Numbered from the stretch's first letter, positions 35,701-44,184 are shown. The stretch: 64,000 bases of DNA from Frondihabitans sp. Leaf304 (GCF_001423105.1 NZ_LMNV01000002.1:336744-400743); one strand, 5' to 3'. The notes: generated from the sequence alone by a model not told the origin. Numbers and translations are program-made.

Positions 35701-36224
35701 CGCGGTCGCGGTCGCCCCTCGCCCTCCTGGTGGCTGCTGCTGCGCTGGCCGCGCACGTGCGCGGGGGCGCGGCGTTCGGTGGTGGGCTGTCGACCAGCGC
35801 GTCGGCTCCGTCGCGGGCTCCATCCTTGGCGAATCGGCTCCGCACCCGGCTTCTGGCAACGCACCGACTCTCGGGGGCGTTCGAGGACGTCCCTATCGCG
35901 GGGGCTGCCGTTTTTGCGCTGGGCGTGTGGATCCTCGGCTCGTCGTCCGGTTCGTCGTCTGGGTCTGCCTCCGGTCCGTCGTCGGAGCTGGCCGCCGGGC
36001 AGTGGCCCACCTCGCTCGGACTGCGGCTGCTCTCGCTCGCCGAGACGATGCAGGGGCGGCAGGAGGTGCCGTCACTCGTGCGCGCAGATGCAGTTGCCGG
36101 AGTGACGGATCGGTTCGGCGCGGAGACGGTGGAGGCCGCGTGGGCGTCGGCGGCGCTTCTCACGCCGTCTGAGGCCTACGCCGAGGCCCTGGAGCTGCTC
36201 GTCGATCGTCGGTTGCGCGCCTAG
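32781..36224 (+). CDS. SARP/AfsR-type transcriptional activator with NB-ARC and TPR-like region
   Basis: Length 1147 aa from a GTG. Order of domains: an OmpR-like winged helix (about 10-95, GVTSARLIDDLWGDEPPVSAKAALQTLISRLR), a bacterial transcriptional activation domain (BTAD, about 100-245), an NTPase domain with Walker A GPGGLGKTR (about residue 320) and Walker B LLVLDNCEHV (about 398), and about 600 residues of helical repeats. A Ser/Gly linker (GSSSGSSSGSASG) lies near residue 1055. Such regulators switch on secondary-metabolite or secretion genes; no biosynthetic cluster is next to it. Convergent with the next gene: the two stops share the bases CTAG. Confidence 0.93.
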   Translation: MPTPDVPVVSVGVLGPLRVTGATTAAETVSPAGPRAKTLVVALTLAGSDGVTSARLIDDLWGDEPPVSAKAALQTLISRLRQAVAPGVIVSTPTGYRLGDPRASDLQVARSLLTTARIRPGADPATVTSLTGEALRLWRGAPGSDLEPGPVSDELTRVAAALRADLLRVAASARCDLGDTVGALEALDELATDAVGLEHEDLVVLRMRILRGSDRRTEALQVFASYRERLADELGTGPSNALVALNAELLAAEDDPLDDGRAQQGPVEPATSVAQQPRRGAYIALGLRSAPNELLGRSSDVDRIEALLEHARLVTILGPGGLGKTRLAQEVAHRAAGQWPRVAVVELAGVRDGEDVLLAVASALGVREVSAPRIRLSDPGVGPVRDRLVAVLAEMSTLLVLDNCEHVVDAAAGLVSELLAETSELRVVATSRSPLAIGAETVHPLGSLPSDGAAVSLFEQRARAARPGVLLPRDIVVRLCDRLDGLPLAIELAAARVRSLSVDEIERRLGNRFALLTSGNRSAPERHRTITAVIDWSWNLLGDDERVLLRRLSRFPDGFSADAAELLGAAQGASAGRPNDRVVLSQGDIGLEPVAVADALDGLVRQSLLGAADEPGTGRLRYRMLETVREFGDLRLAEAAEEELVSDGMFAWAEDFSRSIMSSLDGADQVRSFALMAAEQDDLVFVLRQALAQERRGVVATTFAALGYYWSLAGNHAEVQAFAPEVIRMLRSAPVEARYRDPEILSASIAGSLLAFGDRRSGLLAVARLRSLRASGPAQDPRLDALSGLFLATVVDPPAFRRRLKEALASGDDVIVELATAIDGQTAENEGRVGDAFRLALRAHESAVANGHVWTIGTTASSLAELASQSADPEAALGWSHVAREALESLGAAGDLQEVAFRRAMAELSLGRYDVARRYFEGVLVDEENQGEDPGGSRLMSRVGLAEVALAEGQADEGVRLYDEALAIFRGEQSRSRSPLALLVAAAALAAHVRGGAAFGGGLSTSASAPSRAPSLANRLRTRLLATHRLSGAFEDVPIAGAAVFALGVWILGSSSGSSSGSASGPSSELAAGQWPTSLGLRLLSLAETMQGRQEVPSLVRADAVAGVTDRFGAETVEAAWASAALLTPSEAYAEALELLVDRRLRA

Positions 36225-36649
36225 CGCGGTGAGGTCGCCGGTGCCTCGCCGATCGCAGTGGTGCCTGTGGTGTCTTTCGCGTCGGACTCGTCGATCGCGT
36301 CCGACTCGTCTTCCGGCTCGAGCTCGAGGTCGTCGAGGTCGTACGAGTGAGTCGTGGGGGCGGGGAACTCGGATGCCTGGGCGACTCGCCACGTGATGGA
36401 CATGGATGTCAACGCCAAGAGGGCTCCGATGACGCCGGCCGCGATCAAGAGGCCGCCGACCGTGCTGCCCGACTGGGCGGCGAAGAGCTTGGGGTAGTCG
36501 GCCGTGCCCGAGGCGTAGACCGCGGCCTCCTTCGCGTTCGACTGGGTCATGAGGAGGTAGCCCCCCGCCACGACGACGAGCGACACCAGCCACAGGACCA
36601 TGCGCGGGATGTTGATGCGGGCAAAACGGCTGGAGGAGCTGAGCGACAT
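36221..36649 (-). CDS. Two-span membrane protein with an acidic tail
   Basis: Length 142 aa. Two hydrophobic segments (about 17-34 and 65-85) flank a short outer loop, and the cytoplasmic tail is rich in D and E (LDDLELEPEDESDAIDESDAKD). I do not recognise a family. The stop codon shares CTAG with the SARP stop on the other strand. A palindrome lies 21 nt upstream of the ATG. Confidence 0.7.
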   Translation of the reverse strand: MSLSSSSRFARINIPRMVLWLVSLVVVAGGYLLMTQSNAKEAAVYASGTADYPKLFAAQSGSTVGGLLIAAGVIGALLALTSMSITWRVAQASEFPAPTTHSYDLDDLELEPEDESDAIDESDAKDTTGTTAIGEAPATSPR

Positions 36650-36669
36650 GACGACTTTCGATGGGGGAC

Positions 36670-36684
36670 GATCCGGTCCGGATC
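36670..36684. promoter_or_regulatory. Perfect palindrome GATCCGG-T-CCGGATC
   Basis: Seven-base arms around one central base, 21-35 nt before the ATG at 36649. It lies in the 257-nt divergent gap shared with the acyl-CoA oxidase gene. No other clear signal is seen in that gap. Confidence 0.45.
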
Positions 36685-36906
36685 ACAGCGAACCTACGGA
36701 GGCCGTCTTGGCATCGCTTATGAGTGGGCTCGGGGTCGTCGATGAATGCGTGTGCCGGGCACAGCAGCTGCCCCGACCTGGAGGAATCCGACAAACGCAC
36801 GCCCGGCGAGACCGACAACGTGTGTAGCGGCCCACGGGTGATTTCGACACCGTCGCGGAGGGTTCTACCGTGAGCCCAGAACCCCACCGGAACGGAATCA
36901 ACGCTG

Positions 36907-38958
36907 ATGACACGTCTCGAAGAAACCACTGCGCGCGCAACCACACCTGCAGCGGCACCCACTACGCCCCTGACCACCGCGGCCGACACCCTCGACACCG
37001 CCTGGCTCGGCGAGTACCTGCTCGGACGGTGGTCCGAGGCGCGCAAGCACTCCCGCGAGCTGCTGCGCGACGACGCCTTCCACCGGCACGCCGACCTCAC
37101 CCTCGCCCAACAGCGCGAGCGATGCTTCGGCCAACTGCATCAGCTGCTCGAACGCGGGGCAGTCCTGCGCGCGTTTCCGACGCACCTGGGGGGAAGCGAC
37201 GACCACGGCGGCAACATCGCCGCGTTCGAAGAGATCGTCTCCGCGGATCCTTCGCTTCAGATCAAGGCGGGCGTGCAGTGGGGCCTCTTCGGCTCTGCCG
37301 TGATGCACCTCGGAACCGAGTACCACCACGAGACCTTCCTGCCCGGCATCATGAACCTCGAGGTGCCGGGGGCCTTCGCCATGACCGAGACCGGCCACGG
37401 GTCCGACGTCGCATCCATCGGCACCACTGCGACGTACGACTCCGACGCGGAGGAGTTCGTGATCCAGACGCCGTTCCGCGCCGCCTGGAAGGACTACCTC
37501 GGCAACGCCGCCGTCCACGGCCGGGCGGCCGTCGTGTTCGCGCAGCTCGTAACGCAGGGCGTCGAGCAGGGAGTCCACGCCTTCTACGTGCCGATCCGTG
37601 ACGACAACGGATTCCTGTCGGGAGTCGGCGGCGAAGACGACGGCCTCAAAGGCGGCTTGAACGGCATCGACAACGGCCGACTGCACTTCGACGGGGTGCG
37701 AGTGCCGCGCACGAACCTCCTGAACCGCTACGGCGACGTCGCCCCTGACGGCAGCTACAGTTCGCCCATCGCGAGCAAGGGCCGTCGGTTCTTCACCATG
37801 ATCGGCACGCTCGTGCAGGGGCGGGTCTCGCTCGACGGCGCGTCGGTGGTCGCGTCCAAGCTGGCGCTCCACATCGCGATCACCTACGGCACCCAGCGTC
37901 GGCAGTTCACCGCCGCCGACCCGACGAGCGAGGTGGTGATCCTCGACTACCAGCGGCACCAGCGTCGCCTGCTCCCCCGCCTCGCCACGACCTACGCGAT
38001 GTCGTTCGCGCACGAGAAGCTCCTGGCCGCGTTCGACGGCGTCTTCTCGGGCGAGCACGCCACCGACCCCGACCGGCAAGACCTCGAGACCCTGGCCGCC
38101 GCCCTCAAGTCGCTCAGCACCTGGTCGGCCCTCGACATCCTCCAGGAGGCCCGCGAGGCCTGCGGCGGTGTCGGATTCCTCGCCGAGAACCGCCTCACTC
38201 AGCTCCGAGCCGACCTCGACGTCTACGCGACCTTCGAGGGCGACAACACGGTTCTGCTGCAGCTCGTCGCCAAGCGCCTGCTGACCGACTACTCGAAGAA
38301 GTTCACCGGCGCCGATCCGCGCCGGGTGGCGACGCTCGTCGCCGGGCAGGTCGGACAGGCATCGGTGGACCGCTCCGGCTTGCGACGCCTTGCCCAGACC
38401 GTCACAGACCGAGGATCCGTCGGCCGCGCCGTGGGGCACGTCCGCGATGCCGAGTCGCAACGTCAGCTCCTCACCGGCCGCGTCGAGACGATGATCGCCG
38501 GTGTTGCGGCGAAGCTGCGCCCCGCCGCCAAGTCGGCGTCGGGAAAGCCCTCGCCCGTCGAAGCAGCCCGCCTATTCGACCAGAACCAGGACGAGCTGAT
38601 CGAGGCGGCCATCGCCCACGCGGAGCTGCTCCAGTGGGAGGCCTTCACCGAGGCGCTGGCGGGTGTTCCCGATGAGGCGACCCGTCGGATCCTGACCTGG
38701 CTTCGCGATCTGTTCGGCCTCGGGTTGATCGAGAAGCATCTTGCCTGGTACCTGATCCACGGGCGGTTGTCGGGGGCCCGCGCCACGGCCGTCACCGACT
38801 ACATCGACGATCGCCTGCTGCCACGGCTGCGCCCGCACGCGCTCGGCCTGGTCGAGGCCTTCGGGTTCGCACCCGAGCACGTGCGGGCGCCGATCGCGTC
38901 CGGGGCGGAGCAGCAGCGCCAAGACGAGGCCGCTGCCTACTACGCCGCCCGTCGCTGA
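36907..38958 (+). CDS. Acyl-CoA dehydrogenase/oxidase family protein, oxidase type
   Basis: Flavoenzyme of 683 aa, much longer than the usual 380-residue acyl-CoA dehydrogenases and close to acyl-CoA oxidases. GAFAMTETGHGSDVASIGTTATYD and the substrate-shaping GGLNGIDNGRLHFDGVRVPRTNLLNRYGDV segment are intact, as is the catalytic glutamate E444 in TFEGDNTVLLQ, followed by KRLLTDY. The C-terminal extension of about 230 residues matches the peroxisomal oxidase type. It should catalyse the first step of beta-oxidation with O2 or ETF as acceptor. The thiolase and FadB genes 21 kb away would complete the cycle. Confidence 0.92.
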   Translation: MTRLEETTARATTPAAAPTTPLTTAADTLDTAWLGEYLLGRWSEARKHSRELLRDDAFHRHADLTLAQQRERCFGQLHQLLERGAVLRAFPTHLGGSDDHGGNIAAFEEIVSADPSLQIKAGVQWGLFGSAVMHLGTEYHHETFLPGIMNLEVPGAFAMTETGHGSDVASIGTTATYDSDAEEFVIQTPFRAAWKDYLGNAAVHGRAAVVFAQLVTQGVEQGVHAFYVPIRDDNGFLSGVGGEDDGLKGGLNGIDNGRLHFDGVRVPRTNLLNRYGDVAPDGSYSSPIASKGRRFFTMIGTLVQGRVSLDGASVVASKLALHIAITYGTQRRQFTAADPTSEVVILDYQRHQRRLLPRLATTYAMSFAHEKLLAAFDGVFSGEHATDPDRQDLETLAAALKSLSTWSALDILQEAREACGGVGFLAENRLTQLRADLDVYATFEGDNTVLLQLVAKRLLTDYSKKFTGADPRRVATLVAGQVGQASVDRSGLRRLAQTVTDRGSVGRAVGHVRDAESQRQLLTGRVETMIAGVAAKLRPAAKSASGKPSPVEAARLFDQNQDELIEAAIAHAELLQWEAFTEALAGVPDEATRRILTWLRDLFGLGLIEKHLAWYLIHGRLSGARATAVTDYIDDRLLPRLRPHALGLVEAFGFAPEHVRAPIASGAEQQRQDEAAAYYAARR

Positions 38959-38983
38959 CGGGGCGGGCGCAGGAGCGGTCGCG

Positions 38984-39820
38984 TCAGGCCTTGCGCATGT
39001 AGGCGCGCACGGTCAATGGAGCGAAGATGGCCACGACCACTCCGGCGCCGAGCAGCGCCAGCCAGAGGTTGCCCGTGATCGCACCGGTGTTTGCGAGGTC
39101 GCGGACCCCCGACACGAGGTGCGAGACCGGGTTGCCCTCGGCGAACCACTTCAGCCACGACGGCAGCGTGCCGGTCGGCACGAAGGCGTTCGAGAGGAAC
39201 GTCAGCGGGAAGAGCACCAGGAACGAGATGCCCTGCACGCTCGACGCGCTGCGAGCGACGACACCGAAGAACGCGAAGATCCAACTGAGCGCCCAGGCGC
39301 AGACGATCACGAGAAGCCCGGCCAGAACGACGAAGCCGAAGCCGCCGCCCGGACGCCAGCCCAGGATGAATCCCATGGTCAGGGTGAGCGTCGTCGCGAT
39401 CGCGTAGCGGACGGTATCGGCGAGGAGCGCACCGGCGAGAGGGGCGATCCGAGCGATCGGCAGCGACTTGAAGCGATCGAAGACGCCCTTGTCCATGTCT
39501 TCGCGCAACTGGGTGCCGGTAACGACGGAACCCGTGATGACCGTCTGGACGAGGATCCCGGGGATGATCAGCGGCAGGTAGTCCGCGACGCTTCCGGCGA
39601 TCGCTCCGCCGAACAGGTACGTGAACATCAGCGTGAAGATGATCGGCTGGATCGTGACGTCGATGAGCTGCTCGGGGGTGCGGCGGATCTTCAGCAGCCC
39701 GCGATAGGCCATCGTGAACGAGTGGCGGATGGTCTGCGAGACGCTGACGTGGTTCTTGAGTGGGCGACCGGCCGGGCCGGTGAGACGCGGAGTCGTGCTG
39801 GTGGGGCTGAGGGTGGTCAT
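38984..39820 (-). CDS. ABC-2 type exporter permease (DrrB-like)
   Basis: Length 278 aa from the ATG at 39820, which overlaps the ATPase stop (ATGA). Six hydrophobic segments after a polar head of about 50 residues; the motif PIIFTLMFTYLFGGAI and LREDMDKGVFDRFKSLPIAR are typical of daunorubicin-resistance-type permeases. Substrate unknown. Confidence 0.92.
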   Translation of the reverse strand: MTTLSPTSTTPRLTGPAGRPLKNHVSVSQTIRHSFTMAYRGLLKIRRTPEQLIDVTIQPIIFTLMFTYLFGGAIAGSVADYLPLIIPGILVQTVITGSVVTGTQLREDMDKGVFDRFKSLPIARIAPLAGALLADTVRYAIATTLTLTMGFILGWRPGGGFGFVVLAGLLVIVCAWALSWIFAFFGVVARSASSVQGISFLVLFPLTFLSNAFVPTGTLPSWLKWFAEGNPVSHLVSGVRDLANTGAITGNLWLALLGAGVVVAIFAPLTVRAYMRKA

Positions 39821-40833
39821 GCGTTCACCGATTCTTTCGGGGAGGTGTGGGCGGCGGCAGCACCGTCGGCTGGTGCGGCATCGGCATCGACGCCGTGCCC
39901 GGTCAGGGTGAGGAACACCTCGTCGAGCGTCGGCTTCTGCACGCTCATCTCGGTGAGGTGGATGCCGCGCTCGCGGAAGGCGACGAACAGGTCGGTGATC
40001 CGGTCGGGATCGGTCATCGGCGCGGTGATGCGACCGGCTTCGGGCGAGACGGCCGCCGAGACCCCGAGCACGCTTCGAATGAGGTCGCGGGCGGGTGCGA
40101 CGTCGGTGGGTGAGGCGAGCCGGAGCTGCAGCGACGATTCGCCGACCGACGACTTGAGCTCCTCCGAGGTGCCCTCGGCGACTACCCGACCCGTGTCGAT
40201 CACCGCGATGCGATCGGCGAGCTGATCGGCCTCTTCGAGGTACTGCGTCGTAAGCAGCACCGTGGAGCCCTCGGTGACGAGGCGCCGGATGGTGTCCCAC
40301 ATCTGCGAGCGGGTGCGCGGGTCGAGCCCGGTGGTCGGTTCGTCCAAGAAGATCAGCGGCGGCTGGGCGATGAGGCTTGCGGCGAGGTCGAGACGGCGAC
40401 GCATTCCGCCCGAGAACTTCGCGAGCGGCCGGCTGGCGGCTTCGGTGAGGCCGAACTCCTCGAGCAGCTCGGTGGTCTTGGTCCGGGCATCGCGACGCGA
40501 CAGGCCGAGCAGTCGGGAGAAGATGATGAGGTTTTCGGTCGCCGACAGCTTCTCGTCGACCGACGCGAACTGCGCGGTGACTCCGATGAGTTGCCGCACG
40601 ACCTGCGCCTCTTTGACGACGTCGTGGCCGAAGATCGTGGCCGATCCGGCGTCGGGCCGCAGAAGCGTGGCGAGCATGCTGATGGTGGTCGATTTGCCGG
40701 CGCCGTTCGGGCCGAGCACTCCGTAGACGGTGCCGGCGCGGACGCTGAGGTCGACGCCGTCGACCGCGCGGTTCTCGCCGAAGACCTTGACGAGCCCGTG
40801 GGCTTCGACGGCCCAGTCGCTTGAGGTGGTCAT
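39817..40833 (-). CDS. ABC exporter ATPase (DrrA-like)
   Basis: Length 338 aa from the ATG at 40833, preceded by GAAAGGTCAG. Walker A GPNGAGKST, the signature FSGGMRRRLDLA, Walker B IFLDEPTTGLDP and the DrrA-type C-terminal domain are present. Such pairs export drugs or lipids. The upstream DNA contains a long imperfect inverted repeat and a tandem repeat, probably a controlled promoter. Confidence 0.95.
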   Translation of the reverse strand: MTTSSDWAVEAHGLVKVFGENRAVDGVDLSVRAGTVYGVLGPNGAGKSTTISMLATLLRPDAGSATIFGHDVVKEAQVVRQLIGVTAQFASVDEKLSATENLIIFSRLLGLSRRDARTKTTELLEEFGLTEAASRPLAKFSGGMRRRLDLAASLIAQPPLIFLDEPTTGLDPRTRSQMWDTIRRLVTEGSTVLLTTQYLEEADQLADRIAVIDTGRVVAEGTSEELKSSVGESSLQLRLASPTDVAPARDLIRSVLGVSAAVSPEAGRITAPMTDPDRITDLFVAFRERGIHLTEMSVQKPTLDEVFLTLTGHGVDADAAPADGAAAAHTSPKESVNA

Positions 40834-40845
40834 GTCTGACCTTTC

Positions 40846-40923
40846 GTGAAAGAGGGGGATGAGGATCCGAGGTGACCGGCTTTCGTTGCCGGCCACAGGG
40901 ATCCTGCGCTCCCCCGCTTTCAC
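40846..40923 (-). promoter_or_regulatory. Long imperfect inverted repeat in the leader of the ABC exporter genes
   Basis: Left arm (40846-40868) contains GTGAAAG, GGGGGA and GGATCC; the right arm (40899-40923) repeats all three in complement. An inner CCGGC/GCCGG stem (40876-40892) sits in between. On the transcript the structure ends directly before the ribosome site. Confidence 0.6.
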
Positions 40924-40940
40924 GGGGCTTTCACACCCTT

Positions 40941-40979
40941 GCGCGCCTCTGTCAGGAGGTGCGCGCCTCTGTCAGAAGG
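40941..40979. repeat. Two 19-bp direct repeats upstream of the exporter genes
   Basis: GCGCGCCTCTGTCAGGAGG (40941-40959) and the same word with one change (40961-40979), a 20-bp period, two helical turns. Located between the exporter leader and the DUF4193 stop. Confidence 0.8.
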
Positions 40980-40991
40980 CGCATGGCTTTC

Positions 40992-41288
40992 TTACGACGC
41001 GCACTCAATGCACACGGGGCCGAGCTTGGTCTCGTGATCGAGCTGGGCGCGCGGGCGCACGAGGAAGCACTCGACGCAGGTGAACTCGTAATCCTGCATC
41101 GGCAGCACGACGACGTCGAGAGCTTCGTCGACGTCGGCGGCGTCGAGCTGGAACCCGCCCGAGGCGTCGCCGTCATCGAGGTCGGCGACGAGGCCGACCT
41201 TCTGGGGAGCTCGCTCCTTGAACGCCTGCATCGAGTCGTTACCGTCGTCGTCGGGGGCGTTGCGGGGTGCGTCGTAGTCGGCAGCCAT
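40992..41288 (-). CDS. DUF4193 family small zinc-ribbon-like protein
   Basis: Length 98 aa from the ATG at 41288 with CAGGAG upstream. The N-terminus MAADYDAPR and the C-terminal CVEC...CIEC pairs are the DUF4193 signature, probably one zinc site. The middle is acidic. The family is nearly confined to Actinobacteria; function unknown. Confidence 0.9.
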   Translation of the reverse strand: MAADYDAPRNAPDDDGNDSMQAFKERAPQKVGLVADLDDGDASGGFQLDAADVDEALDVVVLPMQDYEFTCVECFLVRPRAQLDHETKLGPVCIECAS

Positions 41289-41438
41289 GGTGTTCTCCTG
41301 CAAAAGTGTCGCGGCTTGCAACCCGCGCGGATCTGGTGGTCGCCGTAACTATAGGCGGCATCTCGCCCACAGCCGAACCATGTTCGCCAACGGCTGTAGT
41401 GCGTGTCGGAATCGAGGGCCGTCTCGGGGCCGCAGCGC

Positions 41439-41444
41439 TAGCGT
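41439..41444 (+). promoter_or_regulatory. -10 hexamer TAGCGT, leaderless promoter of the serine hydrolase gene
   Basis: TAGCGT is followed by six bases and then the GTG at 41451. No ribosome site other than GAGG within the spacer. Confidence 0.42.
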
Positions 41445-41450
41445 GAGGGT

Positions 41451-42872
41451 GTGATCACTGACGCTCTCCCCCGCACCCGCCCGTCCGCCGTCGGCATCGA
41501 TGCGGCCGGCATCGCCGCTCTCGTCGATGCCCTCGAATCGACGGCCGGCGTCGAACCGCACAGCCTCATGGTGCTGCGCCACGGGCAGGTGGCCGCCGAA
41601 GGGTGGTGGGCGCCGTACAGCGCCGAACGCCAGCATCTGCTCTATTCCATCAGTAAGAGCTTCACCTCGACCGCCGTCGGATTCGCCATCGCCGAGGGTC
41701 TTTTCTCGCTCGACGACACCGTCATCAGCCACTTTCCTGAGCTCGATGCCGAGATCACGGATGAGAAGAGCCGCAGGATCCGGGTGCGTCACCTGCTCGC
41801 CATGGCCAGCGGTCACCGCGAAGAGACGGTGGCGCGGGCGTATTCGATCGACCCGGTCGATCTCGTGCGCGGATTCCTGCTCATGCCGCCCGACGAAGAG
41901 CCGGGCACGCTGTTTTGCTACAACCAGCCGTGCACCTTCACTCTCGGGGCCATCGTGCAGCGCCTGAGCGGCCAGTCGCTGACCGACTACTTGCGCCCGA
42001 GGCTGTTCGATCCGCTCGGCATCGGCGAGGTCGGCTGGCAGACCGACGCGTCGGGTCGTCAACTCGGCTACAGCGGCTTCTACGCACCGACCGTGGCGCT
42101 CGCCAAGCTCGCGCAGCTGTATCTGCAGCGCGGCGTGTGGGAGGGCGAGCAGATCCTGCCCGCTTCGTGGGTCGACGACGCGACGGTGTCGCACATCGAC
42201 AACTCGAACCACGGCGACAAAGACTGGGGTCAGGGTTACGGCTTCCAGTTCTGGATGGCGCGACACGGCTACCGTGGCGACGGAGCCTACGGGCAGTTCG
42301 CCGTGGTGCTGCCGGAGTACGACGTGGTCATCGCGATCACCGGCCAGACCCCCGACATGCAAGCCGTGCTCGACGCGGTCTGGAAGCACCTTCTGCCCGC
42401 CATTGACGGTTCTATGCCCTCTGCGGAGGCCGACGATGCTCTGGCCGAGCGGCTCGCCGGGCTCGAGCTGCCCCTGGCTTCGGGCCCGTCGACGCGCATC
42501 TCGGGCACCTTCACACCCGGGGCGGGCAACCGTCTCGCGACGCTCACCTCGGTCGCCTACCTCCCGGGCGGGCACGGCTCGGCCGGCGATACGGGCGACG
42601 CCGGCGAAGGATCCGACACGGTCGAGCTGGTCGACCGCGGCGAGACCCTGCGCGCCACCGTCGGCGTGGGATCCTGGGCCCTCTCGGAGGCGGTGGCCGT
42701 CGCCGCCTCCGACGGGCCGAACGGCACCGTGCGCCTCGATGTGATCTTCGTCGAAACTCCCCACCGGCTGATCGTGACGCTCGACCCGGTCTCGTCGACG
42801 TTCGCGGCGGAGTGGCAGACCGAGCCGCTCGACGAGGCACCTCTCGTGCGCCGCCGAATGCCGCGCGCCTAG
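41451..42872 (+). CDS. Class C beta-lactamase-related serine hydrolase
   Basis: Length 473 aa from a GTG. The S-x-x-K motif is S66-I-S-K69 (in YSISKSFTS), and Y157 in FCYNQP is the second catalytic residue; RVRHLLAMASGH is also typical. No signal peptide, so it is probably cytoplasmic, as with many esterase-type members. The C-terminal 130 residues form a separate small domain. Substrate unknown; could be an esterase or D-aminopeptidase. Confidence 0.85.
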   Translation: MITDALPRTRPSAVGIDAAGIAALVDALESTAGVEPHSLMVLRHGQVAAEGWWAPYSAERQHLLYSISKSFTSTAVGFAIAEGLFSLDDTVISHFPELDAEITDEKSRRIRVRHLLAMASGHREETVARAYSIDPVDLVRGFLLMPPDEEPGTLFCYNQPCTFTLGAIVQRLSGQSLTDYLRPRLFDPLGIGEVGWQTDASGRQLGYSGFYAPTVALAKLAQLYLQRGVWEGEQILPASWVDDATVSHIDNSNHGDKDWGQGYGFQFWMARHGYRGDGAYGQFAVVLPEYDVVIAITGQTPDMQAVLDAVWKHLLPAIDGSMPSAEADDALAERLAGLELPLASGPSTRISGTFTPGAGNRLATLTSVAYLPGGHGSAGDTGDAGEGSDTVELVDRGETLRATVGVGSWALSEAVAVAASDGPNGTVRLDVIFVETPHRLIVTLDPVSSTFAAEWQTEPLDEAPLVRRRMPRA

Positions 42873-42898
42873 CTCAGCGTCTAACTGTATATCGCGTG

Positions 42899-42904
42899 TA
42901 GAAT
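42899..42904 (+). promoter_or_regulatory. -10 hexamer TAGAAT, leaderless promoter of the glycosyltransferase gene
   Basis: TAGAAT followed by six bases and the GTG at 42911. The AT-rich run TAACTGTATATCG precedes it. Confidence 0.5.
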
Positions 42905-42910
42905 ACCGGT

Positions 42911-44023
42911 GTGCAAAGTCGAGCCAGCGTGATCAGAGTCGTGCCGGAGCTCCGTGCCGTGCACCTCGAACGGCAGCGGGTCGGGGTGCCGGCCGAGGTG
43001 CTCTACTTCGGGGCGAAGTACGATCTCGACGACTCGCTGCCGGGTGCCGTCGCAGATGCCGTGGACGGGAGCCGATTCACCCGGGTGACCCGGTTCGAGG
43101 CACTTCGGCAAATGATTACGACGTCGGCGACTCGGCTCGAGGTCTTCGAGCCGCTCTGGATCCGCCTTTGGCCGACCCACTTCGCCCTGGTCGTTGCCTT
43201 TCGGCTCGCGGGGCTCTTCCGACGTCGACACCGCGAGATCGGCACCTACGCGATGGAGAACAGCTCGCTCGCGACGCTCGTCGGGGGTGATCGGACGCCG
43301 CCGCGGATCCTGGTCTCGGGTATCGGTCTGCTGATCGGCCTCACGGCTCGCCTGACGCTGACCCGGATCGCGTTCGCGAGCGACGCGGCCGCCGACGTCT
43401 ACCGTCGTCTTCCGTTCGTCGAGGGCATTCCCCGTCGGGTCGGGCTCGAACTGCCCTCCGCCGGCCCGGGGCAGCCTGGATCGCCTCTCAGCGCGGTGTT
43501 TCTGGGCGTGCTCGACGAGCGCAAGGGCGTCCGGCTGCTGCTCGAGGCCTGGGAGCTCGTCGAGTCACGGGTTGCCGGAGCGCGACTCACCGTGATCGGC
43601 GGCGGCCCACTCGGTGACGTCGTCGACGCGTGGGTGCGTGCGTCTCCGCAGACTCGGAATGCACGCGGCTCGGTCCCCCGCGACGAAGCCACCGAGATCG
43701 TCGGTCGCTCGTCTGTGCTGGTCGCTCCCTCAGTGCCCGAAGGCCGCTGGCGAGAGCAGATCGGCCTGCCGATCAAGGAAGGCCTGGCGGCAGGGCTGAC
43801 CATCGTCACGACCGACCAGACCGGCCTTGCCGGGTGGCTGCGCGCTCACGGGCACGGCGTCGTGCCGGTCGACGCCGGGGCGTCGCTGCCCGGGCATCTG
43901 GTGGAGGCCTTGGCTGAGCGTCTCGTGGCCGCCCTTCGTTCGCCTCTCGACCGCGAGCTCGTCCGGGCGTCGCTCCCCGAGCGCGACGGCCGGCTCGACG
44001 CCGACGCCTGGCTGAACGCCTAG
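42911..44023 (+). CDS. GT4-family glycosyltransferase
   Basis: Length 370 aa from a GTG. The second Rossmann half begins with SPLSAVFLGVLDERKGVRLLLEAWE and contains APSVPEGRWREQIGLPIKEGLAAGLTIVTTDQTGL, the E-x7-E-like nucleotide-sugar site of GT4 enzymes. The first half is shorter and poorly conserved. Donor and acceptor unknown; no polysaccharide genes are adjacent. Confidence 0.82.
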   Translation: MQSRASVIRVVPELRAVHLERQRVGVPAEVLYFGAKYDLDDSLPGAVADAVDGSRFTRVTRFEALRQMITTSATRLEVFEPLWIRLWPTHFALVVAFRLAGLFRRRHREIGTYAMENSSLATLVGGDRTPPRILVSGIGLLIGLTARLTLTRIAFASDAAADVYRRLPFVEGIPRRVGLELPSAGPGQPGSPLSAVFLGVLDERKGVRLLLEAWELVESRVAGARLTVIGGGPLGDVVDAWVRASPQTRNARGSVPRDEATEIVGRSSVLVAPSVPEGRWREQIGLPIKEGLAAGLTIVTTDQTGLAGWLRAHGHGVVPVDAGASLPGHLVEALAERLVAALRSPLDRELVRASLPERDGRLDADAWLNA

Positions 44024-44038
44024 GGCGCTCGGCGCTCG

Positions 44039-44098
44039 TAGTCGCGTTTTGCACGTCTAGTCGCGAAATGCCGCGACTAAACCTGCGAAACGCGACTA
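44039..44098. terminator. Nested inverted repeats built from four copies of TAGTCGCG
   Basis: Outer arms 44039-44053 and 44084-44098 pair at 14 of 15 positions. Inner arms TAGTCGCG (44058-44065) and CGCGACTA (44072-44079) pair perfectly. Lies between the convergent glycosyltransferase and tRNA-Val genes. Confidence 0.55.
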
Positions 44099-44184
44099 GT
44101 TGCGGCGCCCACCGTCACGATGGGCGACGAGGGGGCCTCGGCAGCCATACGGTGCGTTTCGGGCCGACCTCTCGGGAAAAGCAA

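Noticed and set aside
36898-38460. Open frame antisense to the acyl-CoA oxidase gene
   Set aside because: Shadow frame of V/G/D/E/R-rich composition.
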